The position numbers and the translations under genes are program-made. Shown here one piece after another: positions 46,026 through 54,465 of a stretch of 64,000 nt of DNA. The stretch is from the NCBI RefSeq assembly GCF_006539725.1, contig NZ_BJNO01000002.1, positions 62,001-126,000 of the forward strand, in the 5' to 3' direction. Under the pieces are notes generated by a model. That model made no database searches, was not told where the DNA came from, and was given only the letters and a program-made list of their open reading frames with translations. The DNA comes from Klebsiella terrigena. GTDB taxonomy: Bacteria > Pseudomonadota > Gammaproteobacteria > Enterobacterales > Enterobacteriaceae. How positions within the stretch are numbered: position 1 is the stretch's first letter; every line of letters begins with the position of its first letter.

Positions 46026-46997
46026 CTAGAGATCGATCAGCAGGTTGGGCGAACGGCTGCGGGAGCAGCAGAGCGCGATGCGCTGCTCGGCGGCGGCTTT
46101 CTCCGCCGGGGACTGCACCGTATCCCGGTGATCGACCACGCCCTCGATAACCGGCGTGAGGCAGGCGCCGCACATTCCCATCTCGCACGAGAGCGGGACC
46201 GCAACCCCCTGCTGCTGGAGCACCTGGGCAATGGTCTGGTGCGCCGGCACCGGCCACTGCGCGCCTGACGACGCCAGGGTGACGGTAAAGGTATCGGCCT
46301 CGCCGCGGGCGTCGGCGACCGGCGCGGTTGCCTGAAACGCTTCGCTGTGGATCTGCGCCTCCTGCCAACCCTTTTGTACCGCGACCTCGCGCGCGCAGGC
46401 CATAAAACCCTGGGGCCCACAGAGGTACAGAAGCTCTCCGGTGTGCGCCCCGGCGAGCGTCGTGGCGAGGTGCTGACGCGGGCTTTGCCCCTCCTCAGAG
46501 CAGTAAAGGGCGCAGCTTCCCTGGCTGAAGCGCTGCGCCAGCTGGCGGACGAAGGCCGCGTTTTCGCGACGCTTGACGTAGTAGTGCAGCTCGCAGGGCA
46601 CGCCGTCCGCTTCGAGCTGCAGCAGCATCGCGTACAGCGGCGTAATGCCGATACCGGCGGCCAGCAGCACAACGCGCTCCGCGGGCTGCAGCATAAACAG
46701 GTTGCGCGGGGGAGAGATGCGCAGCGTCTGCCCCGGGCGCAGCGCCTCGTGGATATAGCGCGATCCGCCGCGCGATTTACGATCCCGGGCGACGCAGATC
46801 AGATAGCCCTCAGCGCCGGTGGTGGGGCCGGTCAGCGAGTACTGGCGCTGGGTCCCATCCGGCAGATGGAGATCGATATGCGCCCCTGGCCGCCACGCGG
46901 GCAGCGGCTCCCCGCGGCTGGAGACCAGCCTGACGGCGAGGCTGGTATCGCCCTCGCGCCACATTCCGTCAACGACTACCTGCAGCTGTTCACTCAT
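46026..46997 (-). CDS. hpxE: Hypoxanthine oxidation reductase HpxE
   Basis: Electron-transfer partner of the Rieske oxygenase HpxD, 323 residues, of the vanillate-demethylase reductase type. Order of domains: FMN/FAD-binding barrel (RQYSLTGP), NAD-binding fold (LLAAGIGITPLYAMLLQL, LYLCGPQGFM) and a C-terminal plant-type 2Fe-2S domain (SCEMGMCGACLTPV with a later cysteine in ALCCS). In K. pneumoniae HpxDE replaces xanthine dehydrogenase for hypoxanthine oxidation. It follows hpxD by 12 bases. Confidence 0.93.
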   Translation of the reverse strand: MSEQLQVVVDGMWREGDTSLAVRLVSSRGEPLPAWRPGAHIDLHLPDGTQRQYSLTGPTTGAEGYLICVARDRKSRGGSRYIHEALRPGQTLRISPPRNLFMLQPAERVVLLAAGIGITPLYAMLLQLEADGVPCELHYYVKRRENAAFVRQLAQRFSQGSCALYCSEEGQSPRQHLATTLAGAHTGELLYLCGPQGFMACAREVAVQKGWQEAQIHSEAFQATAPVADARGEADTFTVTLASSGAQWPVPAHQTIAQVLQQQGVAVPLSCEMGMCGACLTPVIEGVVDHRDTVQSPAEKAAAEQRIALCCSRSRSPNLLIDL

Positions 46998-47009
46998 TTA
47001 TGCCTCCGC

Positions 47010-48050
47010 CTATACGAGGAAAAAGTCGCCAAAGCCCATCTTCTGCAGCCCGCGACGATAGGCAATCGAGCTGCGGTCGGCGGGAATGTGCGCCTCAAGG
47101 GTTAAGTCCAGCGGCAGTCTCTCCGGACGCTGGGTTTCGACCATCAGCCGGTCCTCCTCGAAGACGCGCAGATTGAACGCGTGCACGTCCGCGACCGGCA
47201 CGTGGAGATCGAAGTTGCGCGCAATCGGGGCGAACATGCGGGTGACGCGCGACGATACCGGCGAAGCGGCGTTCATAATCACCAGCCGGGCTTCGCCGGG
47301 GAAGTGGATGGTTAGCGTCGCGGTGAAGGGCAGGTGCATCTCGAAATGGCGCAGCCACTGAAACCCTTCCGGCGCGCGGAAACCGGCGCTGGCCGGATAG
47401 TTGCCGACCGAGCTCCAGTAGTCGGCGATAAAGCCGAAGGGCGTCTCCTGCGGGCTGTAGGCCGGCACTTCCTGATTCTCCGGGTCGGCGAAGGTATCGG
47501 TATGGATCCACGCGAAATGGGCCACGTCGAGAAACCCCTCCACCTGGCGGCCGGCGAAGCCGTTGACTTCAAACGCCGGGCAGTTGATCTGCTGAAACCC
47601 CTCATCGTGCCAGTGCGGCATGGTGGGCAGCGGCATCGGGTTCTCCGGGTCGAAGGCCATGCACACCCAGATCAGCCCAAAGCGCTCCTCCACCGCGTAG
47701 TGGGTCAGGTGGAGCCTGGCCGGCACCGGCTGGTCGGGGCTGGAGGGGATCCGGTTGCAGCGCCCCTCTTCGCCGAAGCGCAGGCCGTGATAGGGGCAAA
47801 TAATCCCTTCGTCGTCGTGCGAGCCGAGGGTCAGCGGGACGCCGCGATGGGGGCAGACGTCGCGGGCCGCCACCACCGAACCTTTAATCCGGTAGAGAAC
47901 CAGCGGTTCGTCCAGCAGGGTTGCCTTCAGCGGAGCGCCGCCGACGTCCTCGGCGCGGGCGACCGGGTGCCAGCATTTCGCCAGCCGGAGCCAGTCGTCC
48001 GGCTCGAAGGTGCAGCGGGCCGGTGGGGTGGGGTGGGTTCTGTTCATCAT
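47010..48050 (-). CDS. hpxD: Rieske oxygenase HpxD
   Basis: Terminal oxygenase for hypoxanthine or xanthine oxidation, 346 residues. The N-terminal Rieske centre is CPHRGVPLTLGSHDDEGIICPYHG in outline (CxH...CxxH). The catalytic domain follows, with an iron-binding region around VEGFLDVAHFAWIHTD. In K. pneumoniae hpxDE is sigma-70 dependent, induced by hypoxanthine through HpxR. No sigma-54 motif is seen upstream here, which agrees. Confidence 0.94.
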   Translation of the reverse strand: MMNRTHPTPPARCTFEPDDWLRLAKCWHPVARAEDVGGAPLKATLLDEPLVLYRIKGSVVAARDVCPHRGVPLTLGSHDDEGIICPYHGLRFGEEGRCNRIPSSPDQPVPARLHLTHYAVEERFGLIWVCMAFDPENPMPLPTMPHWHDEGFQQINCPAFEVNGFAGRQVEGFLDVAHFAWIHTDTFADPENQEVPAYSPQETPFGFIADYWSSVGNYPASAGFRAPEGFQWLRHFEMHLPFTATLTIHFPGEARLVIMNAASPVSSRVTRMFAPIARNFDLHVPVADVHAFNLRVFEEDRLMVETQRPERLPLDLTLEAHIPADRSSIAYRRGLQKMGFGDFFLV

Positions 48051-48117
48051 ATTCCTTCCTGCTCACGGAAAAGCATTTGTTTAATTGTTGTGAGTTTATT
48101 GTTGTCATATTAGGGTG

Positions 48118-48146
48118 TTGACATCCATCGCCATTAATTCACTAAC
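48118..48146 (+). promoter_or_regulatory. Candidate hpxR promoter in the hpxD-hpxR gap
   Basis: A perfect TTGACA at 48118 has ACTAAC 17 bases later, a poor -10. The gap also holds the direct repeat TTGTTGTGAGTTTATTGTTGT (two copies of a TTGTTGT unit, near 48084-48104). The published HpxR site (TCTGC-N4-GCAAA) is not present in exact form. Confidence 0.35.
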
Positions 48147-48174
48147 CCGTTGCAAAAAAGAGTACAGGGGGAAT

Positions 48175-49107
48175 ATGAGTCCGTTTTCGCGTTTCGCTAT
48201 CTATTTCGCCGCGGTGGCCCGCTGCGGCAGCCTGCGCCGGGCGGCTGAAAAGCTGCATATCTCGGCCTCGGCGATAAACCGCCAGATCCTGCAGGCCGAA
48301 GAGGAGTTCGGCACGCCGCTGTTTGAACGGCTGCCGGAGGGGCTGCGCATGACCACCGCCGGAGAGCTGCTCTATGACAACCTGCTGCGCTGGCAAAAGG
48401 AGTTTCAGCTGACCCGCCAGCAGTTTGACGAGCTGCAGGGGCTAAAGCGCGGCAGCGTCAGCATCGGCATGGTGCAGGCGCTGGCGGAGGGCAGCTTTGC
48501 CGCGGCGCTGGCCGATATCATTACCGGGTGGCAGTGGCTGGAGCTCAATCTGCGGGTGGCGGATAGCCACGCGGTGAGCGAAAAGGTTCGCCAGGCTGAC
48601 GTCGATTTTGGTCTGATCCTCGACCCGGAGGGCCAGGCGGGGCTCAGCGTGCTGGCGTTCGTCGAGCTGGAGATGGGGGTGGTGATGCGCCCGGACTGTG
48701 CGCTCGCGCAGGCTGCGGCGCTGTCGTTAGGCGACCTTAGCCACCTGCGGCACATCGTTCCCGGCGCGCCGCTTATCGTGCACGACCGGGTGGCGATGCT
48801 CTATCGGCACTACGACTTTTCCCCGGCAAACAGCATCAGCTGCAATGATATTCGGCTAATTAAATCGCTGGTCCTCAAAGGCAGCGGCGTCACGATCCTG
48901 AGCCTGCTGGACGTGCTGGATGAGGTCAACAGCGGGCAGCTGGCGTTTATCCCTTTGCGCAACAAGCTGCTGCGCCCGCTGACCCTGGCGCTGTGCACCG
49001 CGCCATCGCGCCAGCTCTCTCGTCCGGCGCAGATGGCGATTCAGAAGCTGACGGCGGTGATGGAGGCGATGCGGGCCGTCGGCGAAAACCGGGAGCCGCG
49101 GCCCTGA
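48175..49107 (+). CDS. hpxR: LysR-type regulator HpxR
   Basis: Activator of hpxDE, 310 residues. The N-terminal helix-turn-helix is clear (FAIYFAAVARCGSLRRAAEKLHISASAINRQI), followed by a LysR effector domain. I chose ATG 48175 after CAGGGGGA because the HTH then starts at the usual distance; the longer frame from 48115 adds 20 odd residues. It is divergent from hpxD and converges on hpxO with a 6-base gap. Confidence 0.92.
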   Translation: MSPFSRFAIYFAAVARCGSLRRAAEKLHISASAINRQILQAEEEFGTPLFERLPEGLRMTTAGELLYDNLLRWQKEFQLTRQQFDELQGLKRGSVSIGMVQALAEGSFAAALADIITGWQWLELNLRVADSHAVSEKVRQADVDFGLILDPEGQAGLSVLAFVELEMGVVMRPDCALAQAAALSLGDLSHLRHIVPGAPLIVHDRVAMLYRHYDFSPANSISCNDIRLIKSLVLKGSGVTILSLLDVLDEVNSGQLAFIPLRNKLLRPLTLALCTAPSRQLSRPAQMAIQKLTAVMEAMRAVGENREPRP

Positions 49108-49113
49108 AGGCGG

Positions 49114-50268
49114 CTAGCCGAGCGGGCCACCCTGTATCGTCTCGCACAGGCCGTTGATGATCCGCTCGCCGCTCTCCTCTGCAAGCTCCCGGTACCAGGC
49201 CTCGGTGAGCGCCATCTCCTTGCCGTGGGTGATATCGCAGCGCTTGCGCGCTTTGAGGATCAGGTCGCGAACCCGCTCGCAGCGCCGGGCTTCGTACTGG
49301 CGCAGCGCGGCGGCGATATCCCCGCCGTTGCGGAACGTCTCCCCCAGCACCACCGCGTCTTCCAGCGCCGCGCAGCCGCCCTGGCCGATATCCGGGGTGG
49401 TGCTGTGTCCGGCATCTCCCAGCAGCGCCACCCTGCCGCGTACCAGGCGGTCGAAGGGCTCAATATCGTGAATTTCGATTCGGTTGGTGGTGGCCGGATC
49501 GAGGCGGGCGATCAGCTCCTGCACCGGCGCTGCCCAGCCGCTGAAGTAGCGGCTAAGATCCGCCCTCAGGGTGCTACGATCTTCCGCCAGCCCGGCCGGC
49601 AGAGGGACATCAAAGAAAAAATAGAAGCGCCCGTTGGCGACCGGCATCAGCGAGACGCGCTTGCCCTCACCGACAAAGGTGGTCCACTGATCGGCGGGGG
49701 CGATGGCCTCATCAATTTCCACCAGCCCGTTCCAGTTAACGTAGCCCGCGTAGCGTCGTTCGGGGGTAAAACCGAGCACGTACGGGCGCAGGGCAGAGTG
49801 GCTGCCGTCGGCGGCGATCAGCATATCGCCGCGGGCGGTGGTTCCGTCGCTAAACCATGCCGTCACGCCGTCATCGTCCTCCTCCACGCGGGTGGCCCGC
49901 TTACCGAACCGTACCGCGTCGCGGCCCCAGAAGTTCAGCATCTCGCCCTGCAGCTCGCTGCGCGAGACCGGGCAGGGGCGGCCGCCGGTGCGTTCGACCA
50001 GCGGCGCAAGGCTAAAGCGGGTCAGGGTTTTGCCATGCCGGTGATCCTGATAGGCCATATAGCGCAGCGGCCCGCCGTAGGTCTCGGTGATGTCACCCAT
50101 GCCCAGCAGGTTCATGCACTTCACCCCGTTGGGCCAGATTGAGATGGCGGCGCCAACCGGCTTAATCTCCTGCACCGCTTCAAACACCTCACAGCTAATT
50201 CCGGCCGCTTTAAGCGCGACCGCCGCGCTCAGGCCGCCGATACCGGCACCCATCACTAATGCTTTCAT
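49114..50268 (-). CDS. hpxO: FAD-dependent urate hydroxylase HpxO
   Basis: Oxidises urate to 5-hydroxyisourate with NADH and O2; it replaces uricase. The 384 residues start MKALVMGAGIGGLSAAVAL (GxGxxG at 7-12) and include the second FAD motif LLGDAGHSTTPDIGQGG. The sequence runs parallel to K. pneumoniae HpxO throughout, including FVGEGKRVSLMPV and the end IQGGPLG. The longer frame to 50337 is leader. A sigma-54 type promoter lies 35-50 bases upstream. Confidence 0.95.
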   Translation of the reverse strand: MKALVMGAGIGGLSAAVALKAAGISCEVFEAVQEIKPVGAAISIWPNGVKCMNLLGMGDITETYGGPLRYMAYQDHRHGKTLTRFSLAPLVERTGGRPCPVSRSELQGEMLNFWGRDAVRFGKRATRVEEDDDGVTAWFSDGTTARGDMLIAADGSHSALRPYVLGFTPERRYAGYVNWNGLVEIDEAIAPADQWTTFVGEGKRVSLMPVANGRFYFFFDVPLPAGLAEDRSTLRADLSRYFSGWAAPVQELIARLDPATTNRIEIHDIEPFDRLVRGRVALLGDAGHSTTPDIGQGGCAALEDAVVLGETFRNGGDIAAALRQYEARRCERVRDLILKARKRCDITHGKEMALTEAWYRELAEESGERIINGLCETIQGGPLG

Positions 50269-50302
50269 TATCTTCTCCTGTGGCATGTGTTGTGAAGAAC
50301 CG

Positions 50303-50318
50303 AGCAATTTGCGTACCA
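50303..50318 (-). promoter_or_regulatory. Sigma-54 promoter of hpxO
   Basis: On the minus strand TGGTACGCAAATTGCT has GG and GC exactly 10 bases apart and differs from TGGCACG-N4-TTGCW by one base in the conserved part. It lies 35 bases upstream of the hpxO ATG. Confidence 0.7.
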
Positions 50319-50369
50319 GCTTGCCGACAGGCGCCACGAGGCGGCTGCCGGAGGCGTCGGCGGAGGTTA

Positions 50370-50386
50370 TGCGCTAAAGTGGTGCG
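50370..50386. promoter_or_regulatory. NtrC binding site shared by hpxO and hpxQT
   Basis: TGCGCTAAAGTGGTGCG matches 14 of 17 positions of the strong NtrC site TGCACTAAAATGGTGCA. It is about 108 bases upstream of the hpxQ -24 element and about 52 bases upstream of the hpxO -24 element, so one enhancer could serve both. Confidence 0.7.
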
Positions 50387-50493
50387 TTATCGGGCAATAA
50401 TTGCCTTTTATTGCATCAAAAATTTTAAACCGGGCGCTTGCGAATCGACCGTTTCACCCGCCCGCGGCATCCGGACCCTGCACGGAGGGAATG

Positions 50494-50509
50494 TGGCCTG
50501 CTTTGTGCA
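50494..50509 (+). promoter_or_regulatory. Sigma-54 promoter of hpxQT
   Basis: TGGCCTGCTTTGTGCA has the invariant GG-N10-GC. In K. pneumoniae the homologous hpxPQT promoter is sigma-54 and Ntr dependent, which supports the call. It is 76 bases upstream of hpxQ. Confidence 0.65.
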
Positions 50510-50584
50510 AGCCGCTCTGTGCAATCCTGCGCTAATGCTATTAACAACGAGCCGTATGGGCCGTTTGGTATAAGGAGCAACAAC

Positions 50585-51103
50585 ATGTCCGAAGTGGCCG
50601 CGACGATCGCGATTGAGGACTTTAACCGGCTGGACGACGAGGCGGCCCGTGGCCTGCTGCAGCCCTGCGTGGCGATCCCCGCCTGGACGACGGCGCTGGT
50701 GCAGGGCCGTCCTTACCCCGACCGCACCGCGCTGCTGGCCGCCGCGAAGGAGGCCGCGCAGCGCTGGGGAGAGGCCGAGCTGGATCGGGCGCTGAGCGCC
50801 CATCCGCGTATTGGTGAAAAGCTGCCCGAAGAGAGGCCGCACGCCGCGCTGTCGCGGCACGAGCAGGGGGCCATCAACGATGAAGATGCGTCTCTTGCCC
50901 GGGCGCTGAAAGAGGGCAACGCCCGCTACGAAGCCCGCTTCGGGCGGGTCTTCCTGATCCGCGCCAAAGGCCGCAGCGGGGAAGAGATCCTGCAGGCGCT
51001 GACGCAGCGGCTGAACCACGACGAGGCGGAAGAGACGCGGGTGGCGCTGGCGCAGCTGCGCGAAATTACCTTATTAAGATTGACGGGAGTCATAGGCGAA
51101 TGA
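50585..51103 (+). CDS. hpxQ: OHCU decarboxylase HpxQ
   Basis: Converts 2-oxo-4-hydroxy-4-carboxy-5-ureidoimidazoline to S-allantoin, third step from urate. The 172 residues include the catalytic His73 in ALSAHPRIGEK, the FGRVFLIRAKGRS segment with its conserved Phe-Gly-x-x-Phe, and the RLNHDEAEE helix. Start follows TAAGGAG. It overlaps hpxT by 4 bases. Confidence 0.95.
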   Translation: MSEVAATIAIEDFNRLDDEAARGLLQPCVAIPAWTTALVQGRPYPDRTALLAAAKEAAQRWGEAELDRALSAHPRIGEKLPEERPHAALSRHEQGAINDEDASLARALKEGNARYEARFGRVFLIRAKGRSGEEILQALTQRLNHDEAEETRVALAQLREITLLRLTGVIGE

Positions 51104-51426
51104 ATACGTTGAGTACCCATATTCTCGATATCTCCAGCGGCAGGCCCGCGCAGGGCGTGGCGGTGAACCTGCTGCTGGGCGGGCAAACGATCGCCAGCGG
51201 CCTGACCGATGAGCAGGGCCGCATTGCGCTGCTGGCGCCCGGTATGCTGAGCGCCGGGCGCTATCGGCTGGTGGCGGAGATCGGCGACTGGTTTTCGCGC
51301 GACGGGCGGGAAACGCTCTACCTCAGCGCGCAGATCGATTTTGCGATCGCCGAAGACGCCGATGAGCACTTCCACCTGCCGTTTTTGATTGCCCCCGGCG
51401 GCTGGTCGACCTATAGGGGGAGCTAA
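51100..51426 (+). CDS. hpxT: Cytoplasmic 5-hydroxyisourate hydrolase HpxT
   Basis: Opens 5-hydroxyisourate for HpxQ. The 108-residue transthyretin-like protein has LSTHILDISSGRPAQGVAV at the start, HFHLPFLIAPGGWSTYRGS at the end (YRGS active-site tail) and no signal peptide. In the pathway it acts before HpxQ, but it is second in the operon. Compare periplasmic hiuH at 28.6 kb. Confidence 0.95.
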   Translation: MNTLSTHILDISSGRPAQGVAVNLLLGGQTIASGLTDEQGRIALLAPGMLSAGRYRLVAEIGDWFSRDGRETLYLSAQIDFAIAEDADEHFHLPFLIAPGGWSTYRGS

Positions 51427-51452
51427 TGTTGCGTTCTGGCCCGGCGGGGGCG

Positions 51453-52778
51453 TCAGCCCTGCTGGTGCCAGACGCGCTCGCCGTTGACCCAGGTCTCGCT
51501 GATATTGCGCTCGTCGCCGAGGGTCATCAGCACAAACAGCTGCTCGTAGATATCTTTGCAGCGTCCGATGCGCAGCCGCTGTAAAGGGGTGGCTGCCGGG
51601 TCGATAACCACGAAGTCGGCCTCTTTTCCCGGTTCGAAATTACCAATTTTATCGTCAAGGCGCAGGGCGTGCGCGCCGCCGAGCGTGGCGTGGTAAAAGG
51701 CCTCGCAGGCGGGCAGGCGATAGCTCTGAAGCTGGGCAACTTTATAGGCTTCCCCCAGCGTGCGCAGCATGCTGAAGGTGGTTCCCGCCCCGACGTCGGT
51801 GCCGATGCCGATCCGCACCCGCTGCTGCCAGCTGGCGGGCAGGCGAAACAGGCCGCTGCCGAGGAACAGGTTCGAGGTCGGGCAGAAGGCCAGCGCGGAG
51901 CCGGTTTCGTGCAGGCAGCGCCACTCGGCGTCAGCGAGGTGAATGCCGTGCGCAAATACGCTGCGCTCGCCGGTCAGCCGGTAGTGGTGATAGACGTCGA
52001 GATAGTGCTCATGCTCCGGCCACAGGCTTTTCACCCACGCGACCTCGCTGAGATTTTCGCTCAGATGGGTGTGTAGCCAGGTATCCGGAAACTCCTCCCG
52101 CAGTTGCTGAATGGCCGACAGCAGCTCCGGTGTGGAGGTGGGGGCGAAGCGCGGGGTAATGGCGTAGCCCAGGCGCCCGCGGTGGTGCCAGCGCTGGATC
52201 AGCTCGCGGGTTTGCCGGTAGCTTTGTTCCGCCGTTTCCGTCAGGTATTCCGGCGCGTGGCGGTCCATCATCACCTTCCCGGCGAGAATGCGCATATTCA
52301 GGCGCAGCGCTTCGCTAAACAGCGCATCGACGGACTCGGGGTGCAGAGTGCAGAACACCAGCGCGGTGGTGGTGCCGTGGCTGAGCAGCTGGTTGACAAA
52401 AAAGCGGGCGATCTCCGTGGCGTAGGCCTCGTCCGCGAACTGGCTTTCAACCGGGAAGGTGTAGGTGGTTAACCACTCCAGCAGCTGTTCGCCGTAGGCG
52501 CCAATCATCTCCGTTTGCGGATAGTGGACGTGGGCGTCGATAAAGCCCGGCAGCAGCAGTCTGCCGCGCAGGTCGGTGTATCCCTTGTGCGGATGGAGAA
52601 ACTGCTCTCCCTCCTGCCACGGCAGCAGCGTCTGGATCGTGCCGTTCTCAATAAACAGCAGGCCGTCGGCAAGATAGCGCGCGTGGCGGGCGATATCGTC
52701 GGCGCCGTCGGCGACCCGGGCGATATCAAAAAATGCTCCGCGAATTGCAGCATCGTACGACTTGATGGTTTCCGCCAT
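51453..52778 (-). CDS. guaD: Guanine deaminase GuaD
   Basis: Deaminates guanine to xanthine, feeding the hpx pathway. It is an amidohydrolase of 441 residues with the metal site FIDAHVHYPQ (HxH), later HTHLSEN and FAHGIHLAD, and the aspartate in GIGTDVGAG. The start MAETIKSYDAAIRG gives the family length; the longer frame to 52961 runs into hpxC. In K. pneumoniae guaD transcription is NtrC-controlled, and a near-perfect sigma-54 promoter is seen 40 bases upstream. Confidence 0.95.
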   Translation of the reverse strand: MAETIKSYDAAIRGAFFDIARVADGADDIARHARYLADGLLFIENGTIQTLLPWQEGEQFLHPHKGYTDLRGRLLLPGFIDAHVHYPQTEMIGAYGEQLLEWLTTYTFPVESQFADEAYATEIARFFVNQLLSHGTTTALVFCTLHPESVDALFSEALRLNMRILAGKVMMDRHAPEYLTETAEQSYRQTRELIQRWHHRGRLGYAITPRFAPTSTPELLSAIQQLREEFPDTWLHTHLSENLSEVAWVKSLWPEHEHYLDVYHHYRLTGERSVFAHGIHLADAEWRCLHETGSALAFCPTSNLFLGSGLFRLPASWQQRVRIGIGTDVGAGTTFSMLRTLGEAYKVAQLQSYRLPACEAFYHATLGGAHALRLDDKIGNFEPGKEADFVVIDPAATPLQRLRIGRCKDIYEQLFVLMTLGDERNISETWVNGERVWHQQG

Positions 52779-52817
52779 GTTGGCTCCCTGTTGAATCGCG
52801 CATTGAGCAAGATCTAA

Positions 52818-52833
52818 AGCAATATTAATGCCA
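52818..52833 (-). promoter_or_regulatory. Sigma-54 promoter of guaD
   Basis: On the minus strand TGGCATTAATATTGCT has TGGCA and TTGC at the exact spacing. It lies 40-55 bases before the guaD ATG. Confidence 0.78.
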
Positions 52834-52887
52834 GCCGTCGCGGTTGAGGAATACGCCGCGCCGGAGGGCGCGGCCAGAGAGGGGAAA

Positions 52888-54387
52888 CTACTCTTTCTGC
52901 GCCACGGCGCGGGCGCCGTAGCGCGCGGTGGCGGAGACGGCGACGCGATCGTCGCGGGCAATCCAGCGGTAGGTGGCGCCGCTCAGGAAGACGCCGATAA
53001 ACCAGCTAAAGTTGGCGACCTCATGCAGGGCGGGGATAAAGCTGATAACCAGACCGATAGCCACGGAGGGCACCAGCGCGGCGATGGCCTTCGGGTTAAA
53101 GCCGTTGCGATACCAGTATTGTCCTTTCGGCGTATCGTCAAACAGATCGTCCACCGAGATTTTCCCGCGCTTAATCAGGTAGAAGTCGACCAGCAGAATG
53201 CCGAACAGCGGGCCGATAAACGCCCCCAGCACGTCGAGGGTGTAGTGGATAAGCTCCGGGGAGTTAAACAGGTTCCACGGGGTGAGCAGGATTGAACCCA
53301 CCGCGGCGATCATCCCGCCGGTACGGAAGCTGATTTTCTGCGGCGAGCAGTTGGAGAAGTCGAAGGCCGGGGAGACGAAGTTGGCGACAATGTTGATCCC
53401 GATGGTCGCGGTGATCATCGTCAGCAGGCCGATAGCCACCGCCAGGTCGTTGCCTACGCGGCTTACGGTTTCAATCGGGTCGGTTATCATCCGGCCGAAC
53501 AGCGACTGCGTCCCGGAGACAATCACCACGGTAACGATAGAGAACAGCAGGAAGTTGAACGGCAGGCCCCAGCGGTTGCCGCGGCGGATTTCACCCATGC
53601 TTTTGCCATAGCGCGAGAAGTCGCCAAAGTTAAGCAGCGGGCCGGAGAAGTAGGAGACCACCAGCGCGGTCGCGGTGATCATCTGCCAGGTTTGCTCCCC
53701 GGCGCTCAGCGACTTGCTGGCGAGGGTAAAGGAGATTCCATCGAAGCCGGTCTTGTATACAATCCAGCCCGCCAGCGCCAGCATCACCACGTAGACCGCC
53801 GGACCGGCGATATCAATGAAGCGCTTGATGGCGCTCATCCCGTGCCAGAACACCATCGCCTGCAGCAGCCACATGGTGGCGAAGCACAGCCAGCCAAGAT
53901 GCGACAGCCCGAGGAAGCTGCTCGCGGTGAGCGTCGCCAGCGACGGCCAGAACTTTAGCATCACCAGCATCAGCGCATTGGCGGCCAGATAGGTCTGGAT
54001 CCCGTACCAGGCAAAGGCGATAAGCCCGCGGATCACCGCCGGAATATTGGCGCCGAAGACGCCAAACGCCTGTCGGCAGATCACCGCATAGGGCACGCCC
54101 GCCATCTGGCTCGGCCGGGCCACCAGGTTGGCGCACAGCTGGACAATACAGATGCCGACCAGCAGGCACAGCAGCACCTGCCAGCTGGCTAAGCCGAGGG
54201 TAAAGAAACTCGCCGCCACGACGTAGCCCCCCATGCTATGCACGTCCGACATCCAGAAGGAAAAGATGTTGTACCAGCTCCAGTTCTGGTCGCGCGTCGG
54301 CGCCAGATCCTCGTTGCACAGCCGTGGACTGTAGCCGGCGCTGGAGCCCGTGGCCTTAACCTGATGCGTATTTTGTGAATGTGGCAT
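52888..54387 (-). CDS. hpxC: NCS1-family purine/allantoin permease HpxC
   Basis: A 499-residue nucleobase:cation symporter-1 with about 12 hydrophobic helices. Features are the N-terminal SPRLCNEDLAPTRDQNWSWYNIFSFWMSDVHSMGGYVVA region (in outline), the ISWY-like YGIQTYLAANAL segment and a late YRNGFNPKAIAAL. In K. pneumoniae hpxC sits in the same place between guaD and divergent hpxSAB. The substrate is probably allantoin or a purine, which is an inference from family and neighbours. Confidence 0.9.
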   Translation of the reverse strand: MPHSQNTHQVKATGSSAGYSPRLCNEDLAPTRDQNWSWYNIFSFWMSDVHSMGGYVVAASFFTLGLASWQVLLCLLVGICIVQLCANLVARPSQMAGVPYAVICRQAFGVFGANIPAVIRGLIAFAWYGIQTYLAANALMLVMLKFWPSLATLTASSFLGLSHLGWLCFATMWLLQAMVFWHGMSAIKRFIDIAGPAVYVVMLALAGWIVYKTGFDGISFTLASKSLSAGEQTWQMITATALVVSYFSGPLLNFGDFSRYGKSMGEIRRGNRWGLPFNFLLFSIVTVVIVSGTQSLFGRMITDPIETVSRVGNDLAVAIGLLTMITATIGINIVANFVSPAFDFSNCSPQKISFRTGGMIAAVGSILLTPWNLFNSPELIHYTLDVLGAFIGPLFGILLVDFYLIKRGKISVDDLFDDTPKGQYWYRNGFNPKAIAALVPSVAIGLVISFIPALHEVANFSWFIGVFLSGATYRWIARDDRVAVSATARYGARAVAQKE

Positions 54388-54437
54388 GAAACCTGCTCCT
54401 CTTGATGAAACCCCTGAATATGGATTGCTGAGGCTGT

Positions 54438-54453
54438 TGCAGGAATTAGGCCA
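54438..54453 (-). promoter_or_regulatory. Possible sigma-54 promoter of hpxC
   Basis: On the minus strand TGGCCTAATTCCTGCA has GG-N10-GC, with weaker agreement elsewhere. It is 51 bases before hpxC. Confidence 0.5.
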
Positions 54454-54465
54454 AAATAGTTAATC

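Larger units (their letters stand above)
50269..50584. other. Divergent control region hpxO/hpxQ
   Basis: 316 bases without a gene. It holds a sigma-54 promoter toward hpxO, an NtrC site, and a sigma-54 promoter toward hpxQ (listed separately). In K. pneumoniae hpxP lies before hpxQ; no remnant of it is visible in any frame here. Confidence 0.7.

Noticed and set aside
48058-48071. HpxR-like site CCTGC-N4-GGAAA before hpxD
   Set aside because: Two mismatches to TCTGC-N4-GCAAA, and it overlaps the hpxD ribosome-binding region, which explains the sequence.
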